From DTU098 sp964498525 (GTDB lineage: Bacteria > Bacillota > Desulfotomaculia > Desulfotomaculales > Pelotomaculaceae): a stretch of DNA of 64,000 nt. The stretch spans positions 1-64,000 of the forward strand of contig CAZCGU010000006.1 in the NCBI GenBank assembly GCA_964498525.1. Reading direction: 5' to 3'. The notes below the pieces were generated by a model, which searched no databases, was not told where the DNA came from, and was given only the letters and a program-made list of their open reading frames with translations. How positions within the stretch are numbered: the stretch's first letter is position 1; the number at the start of each line of letters is the position of its first letter. The translations under genes were made by a program, and so were the position numbers. Below are positions 55,036 to 64,000 of this stretch, piece after piece.

Positions 55036-56061
55036 TCAGGTGGCTTTGCCGAACGGACAGGACGGAAAACGGCAAATCTCACATTCCGAACAGAGGCCCC
55101 CGTGCCCCAAATCCACGATATCTGAACGGCTTATGTGTTCTCCGGCAAATATGCGCGGGAGAATGAGGTCAAAAATAGTGGTCTTGTTGAACATAACGCA
55201 GCCCGGCAGTCCGCAAACCGGCACATGTCCCAGATAAGCCAGCATAAACATGGCGCCGGGGAGAACCGGTGCCCCGTAGGAGACGACATCTGCTCCGGTA
55301 GCCCTTATTCCGGTGGGTGTTACATCATCGGGATCAACCGACATGCCTCCGGTAACCAGGACCAACTCGGCGCCCTCGGCAATTAACTGGCGGATTTGGG
55401 TGGAAATTAGATGGGGATCGTCCGGAACAATAACCTGTCCCAGTACCCTGGCATTAAAGGGCGCAATTTTCTGCCGGATTATACCGCAAAAACCATCCTG
55501 GATCCGGCCGGAATAAACCTCACTGCCCGTTGTTACAACCCCCACCCATAGCGGCTGAAAGGGCTTTACGGTAAGCAGGGGACCGGGCTTGCCGCAAATT
55601 TCTTCGGCAGCTTCCAGGAGATGTTTCTGTATGGCCAGGGGAATGATCCTGGTGCCGGCCACAATTTGATCCTTTGTAACGATCCTGTTGTTGTGCAGGG
55701 TGGCCATAACGATATCATCCAGCTCGTTGGCCTTATGCAGCCGGTTGGCTTGCACCTTTAGCAGTCCATGGCGTGTCGCCCGGATATTGACCCGCCCCTG
55801 GCTGGGTTGATCCCAGCTCAGGCCCGGCCCGGCGGAATGCCGGGCCAGGCGCAGAGCAGCCTCATCTTCGTGAATCAGGTCAATTTCTGGTTCCCATACA
55901 TAAATATGTTCCTTACCCAAATCCAGGAGTTTTGGTATATCACCGGGCGTAATGACCTGCCCTCTGCGGAAGGCCCTTCCCTTTTCGCGACCGGGTATAA
56001 TTTTTGTTATATCATGGCAGAGGACCATACCAACAGCTTCGGTCACCTGTACCTTCCGCAT
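55036..56061 (-). CDS. Molybdopterin-binding protein, MoeA/MoaB-like
   Basis: A 341-residue protein with a MoCF/Mog-type domain (about 170-300: VVTTGSEVYSGRI, LVTGGMSVDPDDVTPTG) and a C-terminal cysteine cluster (CSECEICRFPSCPFGK) that could hold a metal. The N-terminal part (EAVGMVLCHDITKI, RRGQVITPGDIPKLLDLGKEHIYV) is the form common in anaerobes beside moeA. Starts 11 nt after fdhA's stop, so the operon is fdhA, this gene, moeA. Confidence 0.87.
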   Translation of the reverse strand: MRKVQVTEAVGMVLCHDITKIIPGREKGRAFRRGQVITPGDIPKLLDLGKEHIYVWEPEIDLIHEDEAALRLARHSAGPGLSWDQPSQGRVNIRATRHGLLKVQANRLHKANELDDIVMATLHNNRIVTKDQIVAGTRIIPLAIQKHLLEAAEEICGKPGPLLTVKPFQPLWVGVVTTGSEVYSGRIQDGFCGIIRQKIAPFNARVLGQVIVPDDPHLISTQIRQLIAEGAELVLVTGGMSVDPDDVTPTGIRATGADVVSYGAPVLPGAMFMLAYLGHVPVCGLPGCVMFNKTTIFDLILPRIFAGEHISRSDIVDLGHGGLCSECEICRFPSCPFGKAT

Positions 56062-56072
56062 TATAAAACCTC

Positions 56073-58751
56073 CTAGACCTTTTCTATTCTGACAGCCGCT
56101 ACTTTATACTCACCTGTTTTGGTAATGGGGTCGAGTCCGTCGCTGGTGATAACGTTGGCCGGGCTTGCCGCGTAGTGGAAGGACATCCAGATCATGCCGG
56201 GCGGTACCCTGTCGGTAACTTGAACCCGGGTGGTTATGGTTCCGCGCCGGGAACTAACATTAACCTGGTCACCGGTTTCCACATTGAGATTGCAGGCGTC
56301 TTCCGGGCTCAGCTCGGAAAACTCTTCCGACCACATGCTTTGAATGCCCATGGAGTACGGGGTGGTAACGTTGTAATGCTGCAGGATCCGGCCTGTATTG
56401 AGCAGGAACGGGTATTCTTCATCGGGTACTTCGTGGGGCGGAATGTGATCGATGCCCTGGAAGAGACCTTTGCCGCGGGTAAAGGACGCCGCGTGCAGAC
56501 AGGCTGTACCCGGGTGATCGCAGCTCTGGCACGGCCACTGAATACCCTTCTCTTCCAGCCTTTCATAGGTGATACCAGCAAGGGACGGTGAAAGGAAAGC
56601 CATTTCATTCCAGATCTCTTCCGGATCGTTATAATTCATCTCGTATCCCAGGGAAGCGCTAATGTCCATGATCGCCTGCCAGTTGGCCCGGCCGGGTACC
56701 GGCTCGATGGCCTGGCGCACCCTCTGCACGCGGCGCTCGGTGCTGGTAAAGGTGCCGTTGGTTTCCGCGAAGCTGGCGGCCGGCAGAATTACATCAGCGT
56801 ACTCGGCTGTTTCGGTCAGGAAGAGTTCATGCACTACCAGGAAGTCAAGTTTTTCCAGGCCGCTGCGGATATGGTTGCTGTTCGGGTCCGTCAGCACCGG
56901 GTTTTCACCGAGGATGTACATGGCCTTAACTTGCCCGTTATTTGCAGCGTCAAACATCTGCGGGATCATCAGGCCGACTTTATCCGGCAGGGTTGCGCCC
57001 CAGGCCAGCTCGAACTTCTTGCGGATTTCCGTGTTGATAACGGGCTGGTAGCCGGAGTAGACGTTGGGCAGGGCCCCCATGTCGCAGGCGCCTTGCACGT
57101 TGTTTTGGCCGCGGATCGGGTTCACACCTGTGCCCGGGCGGCCCAGGTGACCGGTGAGCATAGCCAGGTTGGCGCAGCTCATAACGTTTTGAGTGCCGCA
57201 GATATGTTCAGTAATACCCAGCGTATAGAAGAGCATAGACCGGTCCGTGGTGGCGTACAGGCGTGCCACGGCGTAGAGGTCATCTTCGGATATGCCGGTC
57301 AGCTTGGAAACATAATCCGGGGTGTAGTTTTTAACGGTGGATTCCAGCGCCTCAAAGTTTTCGCAGCGTGTTTCCACAAAATTCTTGTCATAAAGACCTT
57401 CTTTAATAATGATATGCATCAAACCGTTTAAGAAGGGGATGTCGGTACCGGATTTGATGCGCAGCCAGTAATCGGCTTCTTCCGCCAGGTCGATGCGCCG
57501 CGGGTCGACTACGATCAGCTTGGCGCCGTTGCGCTTGGCCTGCCGCATTTTATATCCGATCACCGGGTGTGCCTCGGTGGTGTTGGTGCCGATGAGCAGC
57601 ATCAGCTGGGCATCGTTTGTAATTTCATTGATCGAGTTGGTCATCGCGCCGCTACCGAATGATTGGGCCAAACCGGCCACGGTGGGCGCGTGTCAGGTGC
57701 GGGCACAGTGGTCAACGTTATTAGTGCCTATCACCGCCCTGGTAAATTTTTGCACCAGATAGTTCTCCTCGTTGGTGCACCTGGCGGAACTTAAGGCCGC
57801 AAAGGAGTCCGGCCCGTGATTCTTCTTGATTTCACCCAGACGGGTAGCAATCAAGTCCAGAGCCTCATCCCAGGTAGCGGGCACAAATTCCCCGTCCTTT
57901 TTAATTAGCGGGGTTTTCAGGCGCTTTTCATTCTGGACAAAATCCCAGCCAAACCGTCCCTTGACGCATAGGGCGCGGCCGTTGACCGGACTCTTAAGGT
58001 TGGAAAGAACGCCAACTATTTTCCCTTCCTTGGTTACAAGGTCGAAATTACAGCCTGTACCACAGAAAGGACAGGTGGTTCTGGTTCTTTGGAACTCCCA
58101 GCGGCGGCCTTTGCCCCGCATCTGCTTTTCAGACAGGGCTCCGGTGGGGCAGACGGAAATACACTGACCGCAAAATACGCAGTTGGATTCCACAAGTTCT
58201 TCATCAAAAAAGGTTGTGGTTTTGCTGTTGAAGCCCCTGTAGGCAAAATCGAGGGTGTTCTGACCGGTAATTTCGTCACAGGCGCGGACACACCTGCCGC
58301 ACAAAATACATTTGTTCATGTCGCGGATGATGAAGGGGTTGCTGTCATCAACGGGATAATTGTGTTTCTCCCCTTTAAAGGGGCTTTCCTTTATCCCGTA
58401 TTCGTAGCAGTAATCCATAAGACTGCAGTCGCCTGCTTTCTCGCAAGTAAGGCAGTCAAGGGGGTGATTGGCTACCAGCAGTTCCAGGATAACCCGTCTT
58501 GCTTCCATCACATCGGGGGAATGAGTTTCCACAACCATTCCCGGGGCTACAGCCGCCGCACACGAGGCCACCAGGCTGCGCGCTCCTTTTACCTCAACTA
58601 CACACAACCGGCAGGCGCCAACAGAGCTCAAGTCTTCGTCGAAGCAGAGGTGCGGGATATTTATTCCCATCTGTTCGGCTGCTTTGAGGATTGTTGTACC
58701 TGCCTCAACTTCAACTTCTTTTCCATTGATGGTTAACTTAATTAAATCCAT
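56073..58751 (-). CDS. fdhA: Selenocysteine formate dehydrogenase, catalytic subunit
   Basis: An 892-residue enzyme for formate/CO2 interconversion. Domain order: [2Fe-2S] (HLCFDEDLSSVGACRLC), His-ligated cluster (HPLDCLTCEKAGDC), two [4Fe-4S] (CILCGRCVRAC, CVFCGQCISVC), FDH cluster (CPFCGTGC), then the bis-MGD catalytic domain. An in-frame TGA at 57693-57695 encodes Sec353 in CARTUHAPTVAG. The frame continues with strong similarity to E. coli FdhF to the final stop. ATG 58751 follows GGGAGGAG. No separate electron-transfer subunit gene adjoins it. Confidence 0.95.
57657..57695 (-). promoter_or_regulatory. Selenocysteine UGA with candidate bacterial SECIS
   Basis: After the UGA, at 18 nt distance, GGCC GGTTT GGCC (57666-57678, minus strand) forms a small hairpin with GGU in the apical loop, as SelB-recognised bacterial SECIS elements do. 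The stem is only 4 bp unless extended through CCG/CGG with an internal loop. Confidence 0.55.
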
Positions 58752-59261
58752 TAAATTTTCTCCTCCCAAATTCTACCCTTTGCAATGCCTGTGGTGCGGG
58801 GGAATAAGCCTGGCAATTCCTTAACCCTTGTCTGGAATTGTTGCCTCAAGGCCAATTCCCCGGCAGGCTATTTTATAAATTCCAAAGACGAATAACCTCA
58901 AGGCCGGGTCTGCAAGTTAGAAACAGCAGGTTATCTATGTTTTTATATACCTTTAAATCTAAGAACAAAGTCAGCTTAAAATTCACCTCCTTGGAAGAGA
59001 TTGACCCGGGACATTGAATTGCGTCTTTTGGAATAGCCGGCAAGCCCTATGGCCATTAACGGCGTTATTATCCAAGGCGAAATAGGGGAAACAGCCGGGG
59101 ACGTTGTGTATATCTGTGCATTACGGGAGTGCAAATAAACCCCTTTTTAAATTTGCTTACCGTATTGCTTTATCCGGTCTGTCCGGGGCGCACCCAACCG
59201 GTCAATACCCGGTTGCGGATGACCCTCATTCCCCGCAAATCAAAGCAGCTACATTTACACT
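58752..59261 (-). other. 510-nt leader between riboswitch terminator and fdhA
   Basis: No ordinary gene. A near-perfect Shine-Dalgarno (AAGGAGGTGA, 58983-58992) precedes an open frame of 33 codons starting with CTG at 58974 and ending at 58873; it may encode a leader peptide or be a relic. Closer to fdhA, GCCTG ... CAGGC and GGAATTG ... CAATTCC arms could form hairpins. The length suggests extra post-initiation control. Confidence 0.4.
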
Positions 59262-59298
59262 AAAAAAGCCTGTCCCATTGCGCTAAAAGGGACAAGGC
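59262..59298 (-). terminator. Riboswitch expression-platform terminator
   Basis: Minus strand GCCTTGTCCC / GGGACAGGC around a 12-nt loop, then TTTTTTA. Its 5' arm overlaps the conserved GCAAAGCC end of the aptamer, which is how ligand binding could control termination. Confidence 0.88.
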
Positions 59299-59414
59299 TT
59301 TGCGTCTTAGGCAAAACTATGTACTCCTTTCCACTATGGGAGGCGTCCTAGTTTCTTAGAACACCCTAACGGCCCGGCAACCATACCGCTAGCTAAGGTC
59401 CGCCAGGCTCGGAG
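59296..59414 (-). promoter_or_regulatory. Moco/Tuco-type riboswitch upstream of formate dehydrogenase
   Basis: Minus strand blocks: CTCCGAGCC, TATGGTTGCCGGGCC, TTAGGGTG, AGAAACTAGGACGCC, TCCCATAGTGGAAAGGAG, CCTAAGACGCAAAGCC. They match, in order, the tandem copies at 50598-51090. The motif as I remember it (Moco RNA) regulates cofactor synthesis, transport and molybdenum or tungsten enzymes, which fits fdhA downstream. Confidence 0.72.
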
Positions 59415-59647
59415 ATCTTTATAATATGCCTATTCTACTAAAACCTAAGAAATCCTACACATTTTCGAGATTTATTTAAAATATTTTTTACTAAATTGCG
59501 GGGATGTTGAGGAGTCTTTCAGGTGTGAACTGAACAGAACATATTTCTATTTTCGACAAAAGTTTTAAGAGGAACAAGCTTGCTGCCCGTCAAAGTAATT
59601 GCCAATTTCCAACCCATTTAAAGTAAACTCCCCTGCCGGAGAAAAAT

Positions 59648-62086
59648 ATGAACAGACCTATTGTTTTTATTACTTGTTTTTATGTCCTTGGAGTGCTGCT
59701 TGGCGAATTTACCCGGTTTAAAGCACCGGCAGCCCTGGCCCTGGCAGTTTTTTGCCTGGTTATTGTTATAGCCGGCTGCCTTTTGGAATGGCGGGAAAAC
59801 CGCCGTGCCATCCTGGTTCTTTTTCTTCTTCTTGGTTTGGCGCTGACCCGGCTGGGGCTGGAAGAAAGCAAAACACCCCTGGTTCAATACGCAGGACAGG
59901 GGATCGTCCTGGTGGGACAGGTTTCCTCCTCCCCTGACGTAAGGGCGGATCAGGTCCTCTACCAGTTCAGGGCGCGGGAAGTTGTCAAGGGGAAAGAACG
60001 GTTTTCCGTGTCCGGGGTTGTGCGTCTACAGGTAAAGGAATGCAGCCGGGTTTTCAGTTATGGAGACCTTTTAAGGGTTTCGGGTTTTTTGATCAGGCCC
60101 CCGCAGCCCGGCAATCCCGGGGCCTTTAATTACCGGACCTACTTGGAGCGCGAGGGAATCCACGTTATCCTTCTGGCCCGGGGAGAGGACTCCCTGGTTA
60201 AAGCCGGCGCCGGTCACGTAAACCCGCTGCTGGGTATGGCCCAGGTAGCAAAACAGAAGCTGGCAGCCGCAGCTTCCGAATCCCTGGAACCTGCCAGGGC
60301 GGCAATTTTAAACGGGATTGTTTTCGGCTCCCAGGGTTTAATCGATCCGGAGACCCGCCAGGCTTTCAGTGAAACCGGTATTGTCCATATCCTGAGCGTG
60401 TCCGGACTGCATGTGGGGCTGGTCCTGGGCGGCCTGGTGGGGCTTCTGCGCTTGCTCAGGGCGCCACCCGGTCTTACCGCCCCCCTGGTTTCCCCGGTGC
60501 TGCTTTTTTACGCGCTTATGACTGGTTTGAATCCTGCCGTGCTGCGTGCCGTGTTTATGGCCCTGCTTTTTGTGTGGGCGCATCACCTGGGCCGCGACCA
60601 GGACTGGCCCACCACCCTGGCCCTGGCGGCCTTGATTATGCTGCTCTGGAAACCCCTGCAGATTTACAACCCCGGATTTCAGCTTTCCTTTGCCGCCACC
60701 TGGGGAATACTGTATTTAGGGCCGCCTTTGACTGCCTGGCTGACCGGACTGCTGCAGAACCTGCCGGCCAACGCGGCGCGGATTGCAGCCCCGGCCCTGG
60801 CGGTCCCCCTGGCGGCGCAGCTGGCCACGGTCCCTTTGGTGGCCTGGTATTATAATTTAATTTCACCTGTATCCATACCGGCGAACCTGCTGGCCGTGCC
60901 CCTGGTGGGGCTGATCTTGTTCCTGGGTATTCTGGCGGCTGTTATGGGCCTGTTCTGGCTTCCCCTGGCAGGATTAATCAACGCCGGCACCGGGGTTGTT
61001 ATGGATCTTTTTTTGGCTCTGGTGGACTTGCTCCAGGGGTTGCCTGGCGCGGTAGTCTACCTGGCCACGCCACCGGTGCTGCTGGCGGCGGCGTGGTACG
61101 GCGGCCTTTTGCTGATTCCCCGGTTTTGCTCTAAAACCACCTGCCCGGCTTTCCCCGGGAGGTTTAAAAACCGGGCGATAATGGGGACGGCCCTGGGGAT
61201 GATCCTGCTGCTGGTCTGGTGGCCCTTCGGCGGGGGCGGTCAGAAGCTGACAGTCCACTTTATTGATGTGGGCCAGGGCGACAGCATCCTGGTGCAGACG
61301 CCGGGCGGGAAAAATATGTTGATTGATACGGGGGGCTGGCGGGAGGAGTTTTCCACCGGCTCCGGGGCAGGCAGCCAGGTGGTAGCTCCCTACCTCAGGA
61401 GAATCGGGGTGCGCCGCCTGGACGTGCTGCTTTTAACGCACCCCCACGAGGATCATGCCGGTGGCGCGGCTTATTTGGTTAAAAATTTTCCGGTCAGTCT
61501 GGCCCTGGCGCCGCCGGGAGTCTTGTCCGACGAGAGCGGGGAATACCGAAGAAGCAAAGTCGCTGAAGAAATCCCCGGGGCCTTTACCATGCTGGTGAAA
61601 AATATGGAAGTCAGGGGTATTCCGGTGAAGGCAGCCGGGGCGGGGGACAGCCTGGCGCTGGACAGGGCAGTTAGTATTGAAATACTTTCCCCGGGGGCCG
61701 GGACAGGTTCCGGGGTCAACCTGAATAACATATCACTGGTCTTAAAACTTACCTTTAAAGAGCGGACTTTTATTTTTACCGGGGACGCCGAGGTGGAGGC
61801 GCAGAAGGATTTGCTTGATAGAGGGGAGGACCTGCAGGCAGATGTTTTAAAGATGCCCCATCACGGCAGCCGTACCCTGCTGCCGGAACTGGTGCAGCAG
61901 GTGCAGCCTGAAATAGCCGTAATCACGGTGGGGGCGCATAATACCTTCGGGCATCCCGCGCCCTCCACCCTGGATCTGCTGGAGCGTAGCGGGGTGGAAG
62001 TCTACCGCACTGATCTGGACGGAGCTGTCGTTATAGAAACAGACGGACACGGGCTGCAGGTAAGGACAGGATCAGGTGTTTACTGA
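59648..62086 (+). CDS. comEC: ComEC/Rec2 competence DNA channel
   Basis: An 812-residue DNA internalisation protein: N-terminal DUF4131 region, central Competence domain with about ten helices (VHILSVSGLHVGLV), and a C-terminal metallo-beta-lactamase domain (DVGQGDSILV, THPHEDHAGG near residue 600, MPHHGS). It conveys single-stranded DNA across the membrane, receiving it from ComEA. comEB is absent here. Confidence 0.95.
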   Translation: MNRPIVFITCFYVLGVLLGEFTRFKAPAALALAVFCLVIVIAGCLLEWRENRRAILVLFLLLGLALTRLGLEESKTPLVQYAGQGIVLVGQVSSSPDVRADQVLYQFRAREVVKGKERFSVSGVVRLQVKECSRVFSYGDLLRVSGFLIRPPQPGNPGAFNYRTYLEREGIHVILLARGEDSLVKAGAGHVNPLLGMAQVAKQKLAAAASESLEPARAAILNGIVFGSQGLIDPETRQAFSETGIVHILSVSGLHVGLVLGGLVGLLRLLRAPPGLTAPLVSPVLLFYALMTGLNPAVLRAVFMALLFVWAHHLGRDQDWPTTLALAALIMLLWKPLQIYNPGFQLSFAATWGILYLGPPLTAWLTGLLQNLPANAARIAAPALAVPLAAQLATVPLVAWYYNLISPVSIPANLLAVPLVGLILFLGILAAVMGLFWLPLAGLINAGTGVVMDLFLALVDLLQGLPGAVVYLATPPVLLAAAWYGGLLLIPRFCSKTTCPAFPGRFKNRAIMGTALGMILLLVWWPFGGGGQKLTVHFIDVGQGDSILVQTPGGKNMLIDTGGWREEFSTGSGAGSQVVAPYLRRIGVRRLDVLLLTHPHEDHAGGAAYLVKNFPVSLALAPPGVLSDESGEYRRSKVAEEIPGAFTMLVKNMEVRGIPVKAAGAGDSLALDRAVSIEILSPGAGTGSGVNLNNISLVLKLTFKERTFIFTGDAEVEAQKDLLDRGEDLQADVLKMPHHGSRTLLPELVQQVQPEIAVITVGAHNTFGHPAPSTLDLLERSGVEVYRTDLDGAVVIETDGHGLQVRTGSGVY

Positions 62087-62207
62087 ATTAGATTCTTTTA
62101 TTGCAGGACTACGTTAAAAAGATAAGGGTTAAAAATCACCCCGCTTCAGGCAGGGTGTGGCAGGTTCTTTCCTGGCACCGGTTTTAAGGTTTACGTGACA
62201 ATTACCT

Positions 62208-63317
62208 TTACTTGATCAGGGCCAGCAACACACCTGCCGCAACGGCGGAGCCGATTACGCCGGCTACGTTGGGGCCCATGGCGTGCATCAGCAGATGGTT
62301 GCCGGGGTTATACTGCTGGCCGACTTTTTGGGAGACCCGGGCGGCCATAGGCACTGCCGATACTCCCGCCGATCCGATTAGAGGGTTGACTTTCCCGCCG
62401 GTCAGCCAGTACATCAGCTTGCCTAACAAGACTCCGCCCGCAGTGCCCATGGCAAAGGCTACGAGGCCCATCACAATAATCTCAATGGTTTGTAAAGTCA
62501 GGAAAGTTTCGCCCTTTGCTGTGGCCCCGACGGTGAGGGCAAGAAAGATGGTAATGATATTTATTAATTCATTTTGGGCAGTTTTGGACAGGCGTTCCAC
62601 AACGCCGCACTCCCGCATCAGGTTGCCCAGCATCAGCATGCCCAAAAGGGATCCGGCCGCGGGAACAAAGAGGACGGAGATAATCGTTACAACAACGGGA
62701 AAAATTATTTTTTCTGTTTTACTGACGGTGCGGAGCTGTGCCATCACCACACAGCGTTCCTTTGGCGTGGTCAGGGCTTTCATAATGGGCGGCTGGATAA
62801 TCGGCACCAGCGCCATATAGGAATAAGCGGCGATAGCAATGGGCCCCAGCAGTTCCGGCGCCAACTTGGAAGTGAGGAAGATGGCCGTGGGGCCGTCCGC
62901 ACCCCCGATGATGCCGATGGATGCGGCCTGGGCCGGGGTAAAGCCCAAAAACAGGGCGGCCGTGAGGGTTGTAAAAATCCCCAGCTGGGCGGCTGCGCCC
63001 AACAGGATGGTTTTAGGATTGGCCAGCAGGGGGCCGAAATCCGTCATGGCTCCGATGCCCAGAAAAATCAGGGGAGGGTAAATTCCCAGTTTTACACCCT
63101 GGTAAAGCCAGTAAATCAACCCGCCTTCTTCGGTTACACCGGTCAAAGGCAGGTTTGCCAGCAGCGCTCCAAAGGCGATGGGTAAGAGAAGCAGGGGTTC
63201 GTATTGTTTTACAATGGCCAGGTAGAGAAGGAAACAGGCAACGGCCAGCATGGTTGCCTCCCTCCAGGACAGGTTGGCGAACCCCGTGTTCTGCCAGATT
63301 TCAACGATGACTTCCAG
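62208..63317 (-). CDS. oadB: Sodium-pumping decarboxylase, beta subunit
   Basis: A 369-residue polytopic subunit coupling decarboxylation of carboxybiotin to sodium export. The signature GGADGPTAIF is present, with about nine helices and a conserved C-terminus (GSAGVSAVPMAAR). The first ATG (63251) would cut the N-terminus. A conserved-looking stretch (VEIWQNTGFANLSW) precedes it, so I place the start at CTG 63317, 10 nt after AAGGAG. The partner decarboxylase (oxaloacetate, methylmalonyl-CoA or malonyl) is outside the window. Confidence 0.88.
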   Translation of the reverse strand: MEVIVEIWQNTGFANLSWREATMLAVACFLLYLAIVKQYEPLLLLPIAFGALLANLPLTGVTEEGGLIYWLYQGVKLGIYPPLIFLGIGAMTDFGPLLANPKTILLGAAAQLGIFTTLTAALFLGFTPAQAASIGIIGGADGPTAIFLTSKLAPELLGPIAIAAYSYMALVPIIQPPIMKALTTPKERCVVMAQLRTVSKTEKIIFPVVVTIISVLFVPAAGSLLGMLMLGNLMRECGVVERLSKTAQNELINIITIFLALTVGATAKGETFLTLQTIEIIVMGLVAFAMGTAGGVLLGKLMYWLTGGKVNPLIGSAGVSAVPMAARVSQKVGQQYNPGNHLLMHAMGPNVAGVIGSAVAAGVLLALIK

Positions 63318-63361
63318 AACCCTTCAGCTCCTTATTCAGCCTGTTTAAAGAATTATTAATT

Positions 63362-63808
63362 TTATGTCAGTGTAAGCAGCATTTCCCCGGCCTGAACGCT
63401 CTGACCCCGGGCAACATGGATTTCCCGTATGAACCCGTCGTTTTCAGCCATGAGTTCGTTTTCCATTTTCATTGCTTCCAGGATGATCAGCACCTGGCCT
63501 CTTTTCACCTGGTCGCCGGACTTTACGTTGATACCCAGGATAGTGCCGGGCATGGGCGAATTGACTGTTTTTTCCGAACTGTTTACCGCACGGTTCCCGG
63601 AATTGCTTTTAGAACCGCTCCCCGGGCTGCCCCCGGCGCCTCCCCTGGCCGGGCCGGCCTGGGCTTTGCCCCCGCTGATGGCAGTCAGGGGTTGGACGGG
63701 GAAACCCACGGGTTCCGTTTTAAGGCTTGGTTTGTTTTCGTCTGTTTCCAGCACTTCCACCGTTACGTCATAACTCCGGCCGTTAACGGTAATCCTCAGT
63801 TTCTCCAC
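63362..63808 (-). CDS. Biotin carboxyl carrier subunit of the decarboxylase
   Basis: A 148-residue biotinyl carrier: N-terminal KLRITVNGRSYDVTVE, a Gly/Ala/Pro/Ser-rich linker (about 45-75), and a C-terminal biotinyl domain with the target lysine in EAMKMEN. It shuttles carboxybiotin between the carboxyltransferase and OadB. GTG start overlaps the upstream stop by one base (TAGTG). Confidence 0.94.
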   Translation of the reverse strand: MEKLRITVNGRSYDVTVEVLETDENKPSLKTEPVGFPVQPLTAISGGKAQAGPARGGAGGSPGSGSKSNSGNRAVNSSEKTVNSPMPGTILGINVKSGDQVKRGQVLIILEAMKMENELMAENDGFIREIHVARGQSVQAGEMLLTLT

Positions 63809-64000
63809 TATTTAACACCCCTCAAATCCAGCAGGGAATTCTGCAATTCGCGCCTTCCGGCGGCCTGCCAGGTGGATTCGTGTTCCGTGTCCCAAACGGG
63901 GGTTACGGCCTTAATCAGAACAGGGCGTTTAAACTTTAGCCGGGCGTAATGAGTCGCCGCAGCGAAGACGGCCACCAGCTCTTCGGCGGTTGCCGCCCCG
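63808..64000 (-). CDS. oadG: Sodium-pumping decarboxylase, gamma subunit (partial)
   Basis: The C-terminal 63 residues of a gene cut by the window edge. EELVAVFAAATHYARLKF, a PVLIKAVTPVW segment and WQAAGRRELQNS resemble the C-terminal tail of OadG/MmdD subunits. The order gamma, biotin carrier, beta is usual for these complexes. Confidence 0.7.
   Translation of the reverse strand, partial: GAATAEELVAVFAAATHYARLKFKRPVLIKAVTPVWDTEHESTWQAAGRRELQNSLLDLRGVK

Noticed and set aside
57693..57695. Nonsense mutation making formate dehydrogenase a pseudogene
   Set aside because: The TGA is exactly at the known selenocysteine site and the frame is intact on both sides.
1..64000. tRNA or rRNA genes, insertion sequences, prophage
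   Set aside because: No CCA-ended cloverleaf, rRNA segment, transposase or integrase was seen on either strand.

Overview
The window reads as a 64 kb piece of a draft chromosome from an anaerobic, endospore-forming Firmicute. The gene content fits the Peptococcaceae/Desulfotomaculales (Pelotomaculum or Desulfotomaculum type): spore germination, SpoIVFA/SpoIVFB and Spo0B genes, tandem LonB-LonA, a ferredoxin-dependent 2-oxoacid oxidoreductase, a sodium-pumping decarboxylase and a selenocysteine formate dehydrogenase. The genus is inferred from gene content and order, not from a search. Two runs of exactly 100 N (13132-13231 and 50889-50988) are scaffold gaps, and both interrupt tandem repeats.

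Layout. 0.3-10 kb: an acetate-type transporter, lonB, lonA, engB, a lipoprotein, an orphan ABC-type binding protein, a small membrane protein and a Dam-type methylase. 10-15 kb: valS behind a T-box leader, a 47-bp tandem repeat with a gap, and folC. 15-18.3 kb: a germination locus with A and C subunits but no B. 18.5-30 kb: the shape and division block DUF4321-maf-radC-mreBCD-mrdA-minCDE-rodA-spoIVFA-spoIVFB, with a MinC reduced to its C-terminal domain. 30-43 kb: two proteins of the TIGR03960/TIGR03936 pair, rng, the L21 leader with rplU and rpmA, spo0B, obgE, proB (no proA), nadD, an RRM protein, rsfS and leuS. 43-48 kb, minus strand: korDABC and a sigma-54 activator. 49.5-62 kb: comEA and comEC, separated by about 9.5 kb of molybdenum/tungsten genes. 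62-64 kb: oadB, a biotin carrier and a partial oadG.

The most unusual region is 50.3-59.4 kb. At least three tandem copies of one structured RNA, which I read as Moco (or the tungsten form, Tuco) riboswitches, lie upstream of a 66-residue protein I do not recognise. A fourth, diverged copy followed by a clear intrinsic terminator lies upstream of the formate dehydrogenase. Between them are a TrmO/TsaA-FmdE fusion, fdhD, an unknown 158-residue protein, a MoeA and a second MoeA-like molybdopterin-binding protein. The formate dehydrogenase is read through an in-frame UGA as selenocysteine. Together these genes would insert, sulfurate and sense the cofactor used by the dehydrogenase. The small protein under the tandem riboswitches is the best candidate for an undescribed component.
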